Below, one piece after another: positions 1 through 6,433 of a stretch of DNA of 64,000 nucleotides. How positions within the stretch are numbered: position 1 is the stretch's first letter; the number at the start of each line of letters is the position of its first letter. The translations under genes were made by a program, and so were the position numbers. The stretch comes from Enterobacter cancerogenus (GTDB taxonomy: Bacteria > Pseudomonadota > Gammaproteobacteria > Enterobacterales > Enterobacteriaceae). The stretch lies in NCBI GenBank assembly GCA_000773965.1, contig JRUP01000007.1, positions 1 through 64,000 on the forward strand, read 5' to 3'. Under the pieces are notes generated by a model that worked only from the letters and a program-made list of their open reading frames with translations, ran no database searches and had not been told where the DNA came from.

Positions 1-92
1 TTTATGCCCTCTCTTCGTCGGTGCTCCTTTGCCCTTCGCCGCAACGAACTCACCGAAACATGGTTTCAGCAACCGAAAACAGGAGAACCAGC

Positions 93-398
93 ATGAACAC
101 ACAGAACGTCAAAACCGCCGCTGCCGAATCTACCGAAACACGGGTGAAGGGCGAGGATAACAGCGACCTGAGCCCGGCTGAATTTTCGGACCTGTACAGC
201 TGGATCCGCGCAAACGGTGAGTTTACCGGCGTGGCGGGGGTGCACTGGGCGCGATTTGCCGAAATGACGCTGATTGAGGAGCCCACCCCGGAGCCTGAGG
301 CCATGAAGATTTACGTCCGCAACGGGTATCCCGTTGCCGTCCAGGAATATGACACCGGATTTATTATTGTCCGCGAATACAACGACGCCGGGCAATAA
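93..398 (+). CDS. Small leading-region protein of unknown function (101 aa)
   Basis: I chose the ATG at 93 because an AGGAGA ribosome site lies 7 bases upstream; the frame stays open further 5' but has no comparable site. The product is acidic and soluble, with no signal peptide or membrane segment. Residues 28-60 contain a Trp- and Phe-rich stretch (LYSWIRANGEF). I do not recognise the family. It lies 52 bp before the DUF932 gene in the same direction and probably shares its transcript. Both genes point toward oriT, so the transferred (minus) strand would be their template, as for most leading-region genes of F. A role early after transfer is therefore possible, but that is inference from position only. 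Confidence 0.6.
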   Translation: MNTQNVKTAAAESTETRVKGEDNSDLSPAEFSDLYSWIRANGEFTGVAGVHWARFAEMTLIEEPTPEPEAMKIYVRNGYPVAVQEYDTGFIIVREYNDAGQ

Positions 399-450
399 GC
401 CCGGTTACAGAATTTATTATTTCACTCTCATTTATTTAAGGAATATTACT

Positions 451-1272
451 ATGGTCCGTTTATCAACCCGCTACGCTGCTCCCGTTTCCGTCCGTAAAAA
501 CAACCCGCTGAGCAATGACGAATTAATGCGCGTCGTGCCGAGTGCATTTTCCGAAGAGAAACACGATTCGCGCTCAGATCGTTACACTTATATCCCTACC
601 ATTACGCTGCTGGATAAACTGCGTGAAGAAGGGTTTGAACCTTTTTATGCCAGTCAGTCGCGCGTGCGCGATCCTGAGCGTCGTGAGTTTACCAAGCACA
701 TGATCCGCCTGCGCCGTGGAAATAATAACGGCGGCGAAGAGGTGCCCGAAATAGTATTACTGAACAGCCATGACGGCTCGAGCAGTTATAAAATGATCCC
801 AGGTATTTTCCGGAAGGTATGCAGTAATGGTCTGGTGTGCTGGAAATCGTTCGGTGAAATCAGCGTGCCGCATAAAGGGGATATTGTGTCGCAGGTTATC
901 GAAGGCGCTTATGAGGTGCTGGGCGTCTTCGATAAGGTGGAAAATAATATCGGCACCATGAAAGCGATTCAGGTCACCAGCGAAGAACGCCGCCTGCTGG
1001 GGCAGCTGGCGCTGGAGTATAAATATGACGGAAAAGAGCCACCGGTATCCGCTGAGCGAATTATTCAGCCGCGCGCCTGGTATGACAAAGGCACCGACCT
1101 GTGGACCGCATTTAATATCGTGCAGGAGAATCTGATTAAGGGCGGCGTCTCCGGCAGAACGGCGAAGGGAAAAAGAACCACCACACGACCGGTAACCGGC
1201 ATTGATGGCGATATTAAGCTGAATCAGGCGCTGTGGAAAATGGCGGAGGAGTTCGCAAAGCTAAAATCATAA
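451..1272 (+). CDS. DUF932 family plasmid protein (273 aa)
   Basis: The ATG at 451 follows a TAAGGAA ribosome site. Features typical of the DUF932 (formerly DUF945, YfjQ/YafZ-type) family are an N-terminal stretch with MRVVPSAF followed by RYTYIPT, then FYASQSRVRD and a central GSSSYKMIPGIFRKVCSNGLV segment. The C-terminal third is basic and ends in a helical tail. Members are common on enterobacterial plasmids and in chromosomal islands; their biochemical function is unknown. The gene lies in the leading region, is oriented toward oriT and is followed within 10 bases by a GC hairpin. The length fits the family and nothing looks truncated. Confidence 0.8.
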   Translation: MVRLSTRYAAPVSVRKNNPLSNDELMRVVPSAFSEEKHDSRSDRYTYIPTITLLDKLREEGFEPFYASQSRVRDPERREFTKHMIRLRRGNNNGGEEVPEIVLLNSHDGSSSYKMIPGIFRKVCSNGLVCWKSFGEISVPHKGDIVSQVIEGAYEVLGVFDKVENNIGTMKAIQVTSEERRLLGQLALEYKYDGKEPPVSAERIIQPRAWYDKGTDLWTAFNIVQENLIKGGVSGRTAKGKRTTTRPVTGIDGDIKLNQALWKMAEEFAKLKS

Positions 1273-1280
1273 CGGCCATT

Positions 1281-1293
1281 CCCGGTAGCCGGG
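1281..1293 (+). terminator. Short GC hairpin after the DUF932 gene, possible terminator
   Basis: CCCGG, loop TAG, CCGGG forms a perfect 5-bp stem directly after the DUF932 stop. The downstream sequence (GGCTATTTTG) is only weakly T-rich, so termination would be partial. The hairpin sits between convergent genes and could also slow leftward transcripts. Confidence 0.3.
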
Positions 1294-1294
1294 G

Positions 1295-1828
1295 CTATTT
1301 TGAAACGGTGTTAACGTCCGCGCTGAGAAAGCTTTCCGGCGCGGGCTTTTTTTTATTCTGCTGTGACATCGCGGCGTACACCTCATCGCGGGCGATCAGC
1401 ACGCGGTAAATACTTTTGATAATGGCCGCATATTCACGTCGCTGTTTTATCAGCTTCGGGCTGGGTCCGGTGTTATACATCCCGACGCTGTCCCAGTTCT
1501 TGCCGTACTGCCTGAAGTTGCGGGCCTCGATCCATGCGCCGGTGTAAATACAGATGCAGGGATCTTTGAGTAACCTTTCCCGCGTAATATTAAAGATTTT
1601 CAGCTGATTAAAGTGAGAGCTGTTGATCTGCATATTACACACGTCATGCGTTCCGCCGCTGCTTTTCGTATTCAGGGCGTTATTATGCATGCGCGACTCC
1701 TGTATTGAATGCGCCATCAGCAGGCGCGGATCAATACCAAAATCCTGACCGGCTTTTGTAAAACACATTTCGGGTGCGGCCTGTGCGCTGAATACAGCGG
1801 CAAGGCCGAGAACAGCAAACCATTTCAT
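1295..1828 (-). CDS. VirB1-type lytic transglycosylase (orf169/geneX-like, 177 aa)
   Basis: This periplasmic muramidase probably opens peptidoglycan locally for the transfer apparatus. A signal peptide ends near residue 18 (AQAA). The SLT fold follows: MAHSIQESR with predicted catalytic Glu44, then NMQINSSHF and the later GMYNTGPSP segment, which matches the substrate-groove motif of soluble transglycosylases. Residues 150-177 form a polar tail. In F the equivalent gene (orf169, geneX) also lies beside oriT, on the leading side. Here it reads leftward, away from oriT, and converges with the DUF932 gene. The start is backed by the signal peptide; length is normal for the family. Confidence 0.85.
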   Translation of the reverse strand: MKWFAVLGLAAVFSAQAAPEMCFTKAGQDFGIDPRLLMAHSIQESRMHNNALNTKSSGGTHDVCNMQINSSHFNQLKIFNITRERLLKDPCICIYTGAWIEARNFRQYGKNWDSVGMYNTGPSPKLIKQRREYAAIIKSIYRVLIARDEVYAAMSQQNKKKPAPESFLSADVNTVSK

Positions 1829-2025
1829 TCTGATAATCTCACGTGCATGCGCATAAAGCGCCAGGCGGGTTGGTGTGAAAAATACTCGCTCAGATCATCC
1901 CTGGCAAGATAATTCGTTACATGCGCGCACGATGCGCTGACGGAGTTCTGACGAACTTCGTCACGGATATAAAGAATTCAGGAAGATAGCGTTATTTAAC
2001 AAGCCGCTTTTGAGGGGTAAGATTT

Positions 2026-2055
2026 CATCACACCCCACGCAAGATGTTATCTTGC
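2026..2055 (-). other. oriT: oriT nic site with relaxase-binding inverted repeat
   Basis: On the minus strand the repeat GCAAGAT-AAC-ATCTTGC (2055-2039) runs directly into GTGGGGTGT, then GATGAAA. F oriT has the same arrangement: an inverted repeat ending in TTGC followed by GTGGGGTGT, cut before GG. By analogy the cut lies between minus-strand bases 2030 and 2029. The 5' end would then lead leftward through the transglycosylase and DUF932 genes, leaving the tra operon to enter last. The match spans 11 bases (GCGTGGGGTGT) plus the stem architecture; bases 3' of the cut differ from F. TraI in this window is of the matching type. Confidence 0.85.
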
Positions 2056-2148
2056 AGTTTAGTGGTTTAAAAACATATGCTTAGTTTGCAATCTGAGCTG
2101 TATTTAGCGGGTACGAATTAAATAGTGTGCTAATTGACACACTCTTTA

Positions 2149-2232
2149 GTGCCGGATTGTGTGTCAGTACAGTGCCTGATTGTGTGTTAATGCGGTGCCG
2201 TTTGGTGTGTCAATCCGGCACTGCAAACGGCA
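2149..2232. repeat. Degenerate and inverted copies of the oriT repeat
   Basis: Copies here are less regular than in the downstream array. GTGCCGGATT at 2149 and GTGCCTGATT at 2172 are followed by TGTGT rather than ACACA, so the second half is inverted. A copy in opposite orientation lies at 2206-2221 (TGTGTCAATCCGGCAC), and further GGCAC half-sites at 2195 and 2226 make nested palindromes. The block sits between nic and the IHF site and may bind the same protein as the array, in another arrangement. Confidence 0.6.
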
Positions 2233-2265
2233 CTGTAGTGTGTGTTAATTGTGGTTATCAAATTT

Positions 2266-2278
2266 AATCAACAATTTA
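2266..2278 (+). promoter_or_regulatory. Predicted IHF site in oriT
   Basis: AATCAACAATTTA matches the IHF consensus WATCAANNNNTTR at every defined position and lies in an A/T-rich stretch. IHF bends F oriT between nic and the TraM sites, and this site lies between the nic-proximal repeats and the 33-bp array. The assignment rests on sequence match and position. Confidence 0.6.
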
Positions 2279-2299
2279 GTTTATAACTGGCGTGGCATG

Positions 2300-2488
2300 G
2301 TGCCGGATTGACACACATAAAAAGCAGCCATGGTGCCGGATTAACACACATAAAAACATACTACAGTGCCGGATTAAAACACATAAAAACGTGCTGAAGT
2401 GCCGGATTAACACACACCGGCCACCCTCACAGTGCCGGATTCACACACCTTCCGGATAAATTACACAGTGCCGGATTGACACACACAA
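2300..2488 (+). repeat. Six iteron-like direct repeats, 33-36 bp period (probable TraM-binding array)
   Basis: Copies begin at 2300, 2333, 2366, 2399, 2432 and 2468, giving spacings of 33, 33, 33, 33 and 36. The core is GTGCCGGATT followed by one or two variable bases and ACACACA, often with TAAAAA behind it. A 33-bp period is about three helical turns, so bound protein would line up on one face. The array stops about 130 bp before traM, where the sbm sites of F lie. TraM is the likely ligand; the TraY-like protein is an alternative. Both assignments are inferred. Confidence 0.75.
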
Positions 2489-2622
2489 AAACCGGAGTAA
2501 ATAATACGGTAACCGAGATTATACCGGAATGCAGTCGCTCAGCATTGCTCCCTGATTAAAATACTTAAAATTAAACATACCCGGCAGGATTGAAATAATC
2601 CCGGCTCACAAGGAATATCCGC

Positions 2623-3012
2623 ATGGCGCGCAGGAACATCTACTTTAAAGAAAAAACGGAAAGGGAAGTGCAGGAGCTCGTGCAGATTGAACTGCAAAAT
2701 GGTGCCAGTCACGGAGAGGTTAACTTTTCCTCCGTTGTGAATGAACTCGTCGGCATCGGTCTGATGGTGAAAAAACACCAGGGCGAGGGGAATAAATTCG
2801 ACATGGAAGAATTTAACCGGGATTTAATACGCCGCGTGGCGGGCACCCGTGAGGGAGCCAGCATCATGATGGCCATGCTCACTGAAATGTATCTGCATCT
2901 GCGCGGTGAGTCCGGGCCGCAGGCGCTGGAAGAGATGATTGACCAGAACCTGACAGGAATGAGCACGGCTGAAGATACAGCCGAGAGCAAACACTTTATT
3001 CTTGATGAGTGA
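2623..3012 (+). CDS. traM: TraM-like relaxosome DNA-binding protein (129 aa)
   Basis: TraM binds oriT next to nic and docks the relaxosome to the coupling protein TraD. The N-terminus (MARRNIYFKEKTEREVQELV) resembles the ribbon-helix-helix start of F TraM (MARVNLYISND), including the later VNFSSVVNELVGIGL segment. Residues 60-95 form the predicted tetramerisation helices (EFNRDLIRRV), and the tail is acidic. Its length is close to F TraM (127). It sits directly downstream of the oriT repeat array, as in F. A possible promoter (TTGCTC, then TAAAAT near 2567) lies in the gap, so binding to the array could autoregulate it. The hairpin at 3034 closes the gene. Confidence 0.8.
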   Translation: MARRNIYFKEKTEREVQELVQIELQNGASHGEVNFSSVVNELVGIGLMVKKHQGEGNKFDMEEFNRDLIRRVAGTREGASIMMAMLTEMYLHLRGESGPQALEEMIDQNLTGMSTAEDTAESKHFILDE

Positions 3013-3033
3013 CTTTCTCTGTATAATATTTTA

Positions 3034-3060
3034 AATCCGGTAGCGTAATACTACCGGATT
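3034..3060 (+). promoter_or_regulatory. Perfect hairpin carrying an ops-like antitermination motif
   Basis: AATCCGGTAG (3034-3043), loop CGTAATA and CTACCGGATT (3051-3060) form a 10-bp perfect stem just after traM. The left arm and loop contain CGGTAGCGT (3038-3046), nine consecutive matches to the E. coli ops element GGCGGTAGCGTG that recruits RfaH to paused polymerase. There is no T-run, so it is not a standard terminator. The operon encodes an RfaH paralogue at 7843, a plausible ligand. Alternatively it is simply an attenuator of traM. Confidence 0.5.
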
Positions 3061-3189
3061 ATGCACCATCCGCTGTTCTGGCTGATGAGTGCCCTTGATG
3101 TTAGCTTTAATCCAGTTGCACAGGATATTTATCTTTCTGAGCTCTCTCTGATTCATTCACTCCGTAACCGTGATTATTCGGTGAAATAA
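3061..3189 (+). CDS. Possible 42-aa ORF between traM and the tra promoter
   Basis: The frame runs from ATG 3061 to TAA 3189 and encodes a peptide starting MHHPLFWLM, with no recognisable domain. No ribosome site is visible and the start abuts the ops-like hairpin. A small hairpin follows at the stop. In F this interval holds traJ, but I see no TraJ similarity. It may be a remnant or chance frame. Confidence 0.25.
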   Translation: MHHPLFWLMSALDVSFNPVAQDIYLSELSLIHSLRNRDYSVK

Positions 3190-3205
3190 AAAGCTATGGC
3201 TTTTT
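3188..3205 (+). terminator. Weak intrinsic terminator downstream of traM
   Basis: AAAAAGC, loop TATG, GCTTTTT gives a short stem ending in five T. It would stop rightward transcripts from traM about 140 bp after the ops-like hairpin, which makes it a natural target for antitermination. Confidence 0.4.
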
Positions 3206-3527
3206 CAGGCGAGGGTGAAGAGTGTGGTGACTTACCCTTTAAGACTGGAAATTTCATAGCATTGACGTTGAGTCTGTGTATGCCATCCTGCTTGTCAAAA
3301 ATTTCAGGCAAAGCTTCTGGATAACAGTATCTTTACTCAGGAATGTTAAGCTTATTCATCTACTCATGACCCAATGAATTTATCCTAATCTTATTTCCCA
3401 TAGCCGCCTTGCGTGAATGCTCCCGCTGCGGCGGCCATGCCTCTGGTTTTAATCTCTGCTGTGTAAAATAAAGGGAAGGATGAAGAGATTATTCATTAAA
3501 TAAAATGAAAATCATCGGTGGTTTTAA
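3206..3527. other. Intergenic stretch with no recognised gene (traJ position)
   Basis: No open frame with a ribosome site or family similarity is visible on either strand. The segment is more A+T-rich than the tra genes. F-type plasmids normally carry traJ here; its absence suggests that control of the tra promoter is arranged differently. Confidence 0.5.
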
Positions 3528-4133
3528 TCAGGACTCCTGCTGTTTAACCGTGAGCGGATTCTCTGCTACCACCACTTTCTCCAGAATAAACTCGTCAAAT
3601 AATATGGCCAGCCCGCGCAGCCTTCTGACCTCTTCGTTCTCCGGCAGCTGCTGCTCCGTTAAATAATTCAGCGAGGCCAGCAGGCGCTGCTGTATTTCCA
3701 TGTTTACGCTGCGGCGGTTAAAGCGGGCGCTGATTTCCATGTCACGCCGTAAATTCTCCGGAAAGCTGCTGCTGAAGGCCGTATTTTTTCCGGGGTCGAA
3801 CGGTTTCTTTTCCGCCTGTCTCATTTCATTCTGCTGAAACTCGGCCCGGATAATATCCAGACGCGACTGAATAAACTCATCGAACATCCTGGCCAGCGCA
3901 ACCAGCCGCTGTCCCTCATCCGTTTTTATGACGTGACGGCGGGGTGAAAACTGCATCGACGTTATTAACCGGCTGATAATTTCGTCGTTGGTGGTAAATC
4001 GCCGGACGCGCGCCGCCACGCGTAATTCCATCAGCAGATTTTCCGGCAGCCACAGTTTCCGGTACTGCATCTCACCGCGGGCATATTTACGCGGTCGTCC
4101 GCGCCCGTCGCCCATCTTTTCTTTTACTTTCAT
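3528..4133 (-). CDS. Tandem ribbon-helix-helix DNA-binding protein (TraY/Arc-like, 201 aa)
   Basis: Two Arc-type domains are visible. The first is near residues 22-62 (YRKLWLPENLLMELRVAARV, then NDEIISRL). The second is near residues 117-155 (FSSSFPENLRRDMEISARF, then RSVNMEIQQRLLASL), whose RSVN-EI-QR pattern is close to phage Arc. F TraY is likewise a tandem RHH protein that binds oriT and the tra promoter, but it is the first gene of the tra operon and about 131 aa. Here the gene is longer and divergent from traA, with 211 bp between the starts. The likely role is oriT binding and/or control of the shared promoter region. I leave the symbol blank because orthology with TraY is not proven. 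Confidence 0.7.
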   Translation of the reverse strand: MKVKEKMGDGRGRPRKYARGEMQYRKLWLPENLLMELRVAARVRRFTTNDEIISRLITSMQFSPRRHVIKTDEGQRLVALARMFDEFIQSRLDIIRAEFQQNEMRQAEKKPFDPGKNTAFSSSFPENLRRDMEISARFNRRSVNMEIQQRLLASLNYLTEQQLPENEEVRRLRGLAILFDEFILEKVVVAENPLTVKQQES

Positions 4134-4234
4134 GCGTTATTACCCCCTTTCGAGGCTCACCCTGGACAGGCAGCAAGCCTACGCCACGCCCTTTCAGGAT
4201 TAATCCTAAAAAAATGCGTGAGAGTCCTTAAAAG

Positions 4235-4280
4235 TGTGACATGCGTCACAGATTTTTTTTTTTTTGAGAAAATGTACACT
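4235..4280 (+). promoter_or_regulatory. CRP site and candidate tra operon promoter
   Basis: TGTGA-CATGCG-TCACA at 4235-4250 matches both CRP half-sites exactly. A -10-like TACACT lies at 4275-4280, preceded by a T-tract. With transcription starting near 4287 the CRP centre would sit about 44 bp upstream, close to the class II position. It lies between the divergent RHH gene and traA and could control either. In F, CRP acts on traJ rather than on the tra operon promoter itself. Confidence 0.6.
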
Positions 4281-4344
4281 TACGACGCGTTACGTCTGTT
4301 TACGCACACTGACATTTCTTTAACTCAAATCGAGGGTTTTACAC

Positions 4345-4737
4345 ATGAAAGTTGTCACGTTACACCCGGCACAGGTGCAGGGGTCTGCGGGAGCCTGCCC
4401 GGCGCTCAGCGACGCGGCGCCACAGGGACATATCGGCATCACCCGTCGCGCCTTTAGCCTGCTTTCGCGCCACCGCGCGAACGTGCTGCTGATGGCGCTG
4501 GCCATCCTGGCCTTCGCGCTGCCGCACCTGGTCCGCGCCGAAGACCTGCTGGCCAGCCAGAAGGGGGACGCTAAAGATACATTCGGCCACGGCAGCACCG
4601 TCGAGTGGGGGCTGTACATCGCCGAAATCATCCTTTCCATTGGTGCCTACATCAAGGTACGTAACCCCATGATTCTGGTCGGCGGCATCCCGTTCCTCAT
4701 CGTTATCACCCGCGTCTTCTTCAGCCTCGCCGGCTGA
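4345..4737 (+). CDS. traA: TraA propilin (130 aa)
   Basis: This is the conjugative pilus subunit. A long leader ends in a hydrophobic stretch (residues 47-62) and a leader-peptidase site after VRA (65), giving a mature pilin of about 65 residues starting EDLLAS. The mature part has the two pilin helices (EWGLYIAEIILSIGAYI and MILVGGIPFLIVITRVFF) split by a short basic KVRN loop, and ends at LAG. Leader length and mature size match F-type pilins. It is the first gene of the operon and traL follows after 7 bp. The later ATG at 4480 would cut the leader short and is less likely. Confidence 0.9.
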   Translation: MKVVTLHPAQVQGSAGACPALSDAAPQGHIGITRRAFSLLSRHRANVLLMALAILAFALPHLVRAEDLLASQKGDAKDTFGHGSTVEWGLYIAEIILSIGAYIKVRNPMILVGGIPFLIVITRVFFSLAG

Positions 4738-4744
4738 CCCCGTT

Positions 4745-5047
4745 ATGGACAGGGAATCGCTTCAGTACCAGTTCCCGGAAACCCTCAATGAGCAGAAGCG
4801 CCTTGCCGGACTCCCCACCGAGGAGGCCGTGCTCATCCTTGCGTGCGGCGTCATCGGCTTTTTCTGCGACATGTTCATCGTGATGCTGATTGTGGCCGCC
4901 GCGCTCTGGCTGCTGGTTCGCCACCTGAAGAAGGGGCAGGGCACCTGGTGGCTCATGAACCTTCTTTACTGGTACCTGCCCACCGCGCTGCTCCGGCTGC
5001 AGTTCCGTCGCGTGCCCGATTCGGGCAACCGGCACTGGATGCAGTAA
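4745..5047 (+). CDS. traL: TraL pilus assembly protein (100 aa)
   Basis: This small inner-membrane protein of the F-type T4SS corresponds to VirB3. The N-terminus YQFPETLNEQKRLAGLPTEE is the characteristic TraL start, followed by a hydrophobic segment at residues 29-58 and a basic C-terminus. The length is near that of F TraL (91). It lies between traA and traE, as in all F-type systems. Confidence 0.9.
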   Translation: MDRESLQYQFPETLNEQKRLAGLPTEEAVLILACGVIGFFCDMFIVMLIVAAALWLLVRHLKKGQGTWWLMNLLYWYLPTALLRLQFRRVPDSGNRHWMQ

Positions 5048-5091
5048 CCCGCGCGCCGCCTCCGGGTGGCGCTTATTAAAAGGATAACGCT

Positions 5092-5691
5092 ATGAAGTAT
5101 CAGGTCCGGGAGGGGCGCAACCGGGTAATCATTCTGGCCCTGTGCGCGCTTTCGCTGCTCGTGTTTATTCTCGCCGCCAGCACCGTCGTCACGGGCGCGC
5201 TGGCGTGGCACTTTGCTAAAACGCAGAGGACCATCACTACCCCGATGATTTTTGACCGCCCGTTCACCTCCGGTTCCGCCTCCGGAGACGCGGCCTTAAA
5301 CGGCATGCTGGTGCGCTCTTTCATTAACCTCCGCCTCTCCGTCACACCGGAAACCGTGGACAGCCAGCACGCCGCCCTGCTGCGCTTTGTTCCCGCTGAA
5401 AACCGTGACGACATGAAAAAGCAGCTTGCCGCCGAAGCCGAGTACATCAAAAAGAACGGCGTCTCCTCCGTGTTCCGCATCGATGACGAAATGACCGACA
5501 CCACCACCGGCGACGTCATCGCCCAGGGCACGCTGAGCGCCAGCACCATCAACGGCAACCTGAAGACTTCGCTTCCGGATGCGCACAAAGCCTACCGGCT
5601 CAGCGTGCACTACGTGGACGGCCTTATCCGCCTGACGGCCTTCCCCGAGGTGCCCTGGACCCAACCTGAACGCCGCCCGCAACAGGACTGA
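5092..5691 (+). CDS. traE: TraE pilus assembly protein (199 aa)
   Basis: TraE is the VirB5-position core protein of F-type secretion. It is anchored by one N-terminal membrane segment (residues about 14-42), with the remainder periplasmic. The FDRPFTSGSASGD region and the following folded domain match TraE. The ribosome site AAAGGATA precedes the ATG. F TraE has 188 residues. The gene sits between traL and traK with 4 bp to traK, so coupling is likely. Confidence 0.9.
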   Translation: MKYQVREGRNRVIILALCALSLLVFILAASTVVTGALAWHFAKTQRTITTPMIFDRPFTSGSASGDAALNGMLVRSFINLRLSVTPETVDSQHAALLRFVPAENRDDMKKQLAAEAEYIKKNGVSSVFRIDDEMTDTTTGDVIAQGTLSASTINGNLKTSLPDAHKAYRLSVHYVDGLIRLTAFPEVPWTQPERRPQQD

Positions 5692-5695
5692 ACCC

Positions 5696-6433
5696 ATGAA
5701 AATGACCCTTTCCGCCATCGCCGTTGCCGGCGCGCTGGCGCTGCTGCCTGCCGCCGCGCAGGCCGCCGTGCCCGGACCGGCCGGTACGCCGTTTGAAAAC
5801 AACGCGCACCTGAAGGCGCAGATGAGCAACACCAGCCCCAATAAAATCATCATCGACGGGGAGCTGATTACCGGCATCACCGGTCCCGAAAACGCCTATA
5901 CAAAGGCCAACACCGCCGACGGCGCGCTGCTGATTACGCCACTCACCGGGCAGGACTTCACCATCTTCCTGGAGACCGCCGGGGGCGTCGGCGTCTCGAT
6001 CGACGTTTCCCCTAAACCCGGCAACGGCCGCACGCTGCACCTGATCCCGGCGGACGTGCCGCTGAAGTCCAACCCGGACGCGAAAGCGTGGGAGGAGAGC
6101 CAGCCCTTCCAGAAAACGCTGGTGAGCGTGGCCCGCAGCGTCGTGAACGGCGAAGTACCGGATAACTACACCGAGGTGAAGGCCTCGCGCGGCCCGGCGT
6201 ATAACCCGCCCGCTGGCGTACTGCTGACGCCGGAGCGCCAGCTTGCCGGCTCGCACCTGCGGGTGATGCGCTACCGCATGAAAAACACCGGCTACGTCAC
6301 ACGCACGCTCAGCGAAAAGCAGTTCTGGCAGAAGGGCGTGCGCGGCGTGATGCTGTCGACCCGCACCCTGTATGCAAACGGCGAGGGCTTTGTGTGGGTG
6401 ATTTTCTCCACTGACGCGGAGGGCGGGTCATGA
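5696..6433 (+). CDS. traK: TraK secretin-like outer-membrane core protein (245 aa)
   Basis: TraK forms the outer-membrane-associated ring with TraV and TraB (VirB9 position). A clear signal peptide ends at AAAQA (residue 23). The mature protein is β-rich, with a C-terminal YRMKNTGYVTRTLSEKQFWQKGVRGVMLS segment typical of TraK. F TraK has 242 residues. The stop overlaps the traB start (ATGA), so the two are translationally coupled. Confidence 0.9.
   Translation: MKMTLSAIAVAGALALLPAAAQAAVPGPAGTPFENNAHLKAQMSNTSPNKIIIDGELITGITGPENAYTKANTADGALLITPLTGQDFTIFLETAGGVGVSIDVSPKPGNGRTLHLIPADVPLKSNPDAKAWEESQPFQKTLVSVARSVVNGEVPDNYTEVKASRGPAYNPPAGVLLTPERQLAGSHLRVMRYRMKNTGYVTRTLSEKQFWQKGVRGVMLSTRTLYANGEGFVWVIFSTDAEGGS

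Noticed and set aside
2288..2304. A second nic-like string (GCGTGGCATGGTGC)
   Set aside because: It only partly resembles the F nic region and lacks the adjacent inverted repeat; the minus-strand site at 2026-2055 matches much better.
2149..2488. CRISPR array
   Set aside because: The unit is about 18 bp with short, A-rich, mutually similar spacers and no cas genes; the position at oriT fits protein-binding sites.
3061..3189. traJ homologue between traM and the tra promoter
   Set aside because: The only frame there has 42 codons, no ribosome site and no similarity to TraJ.
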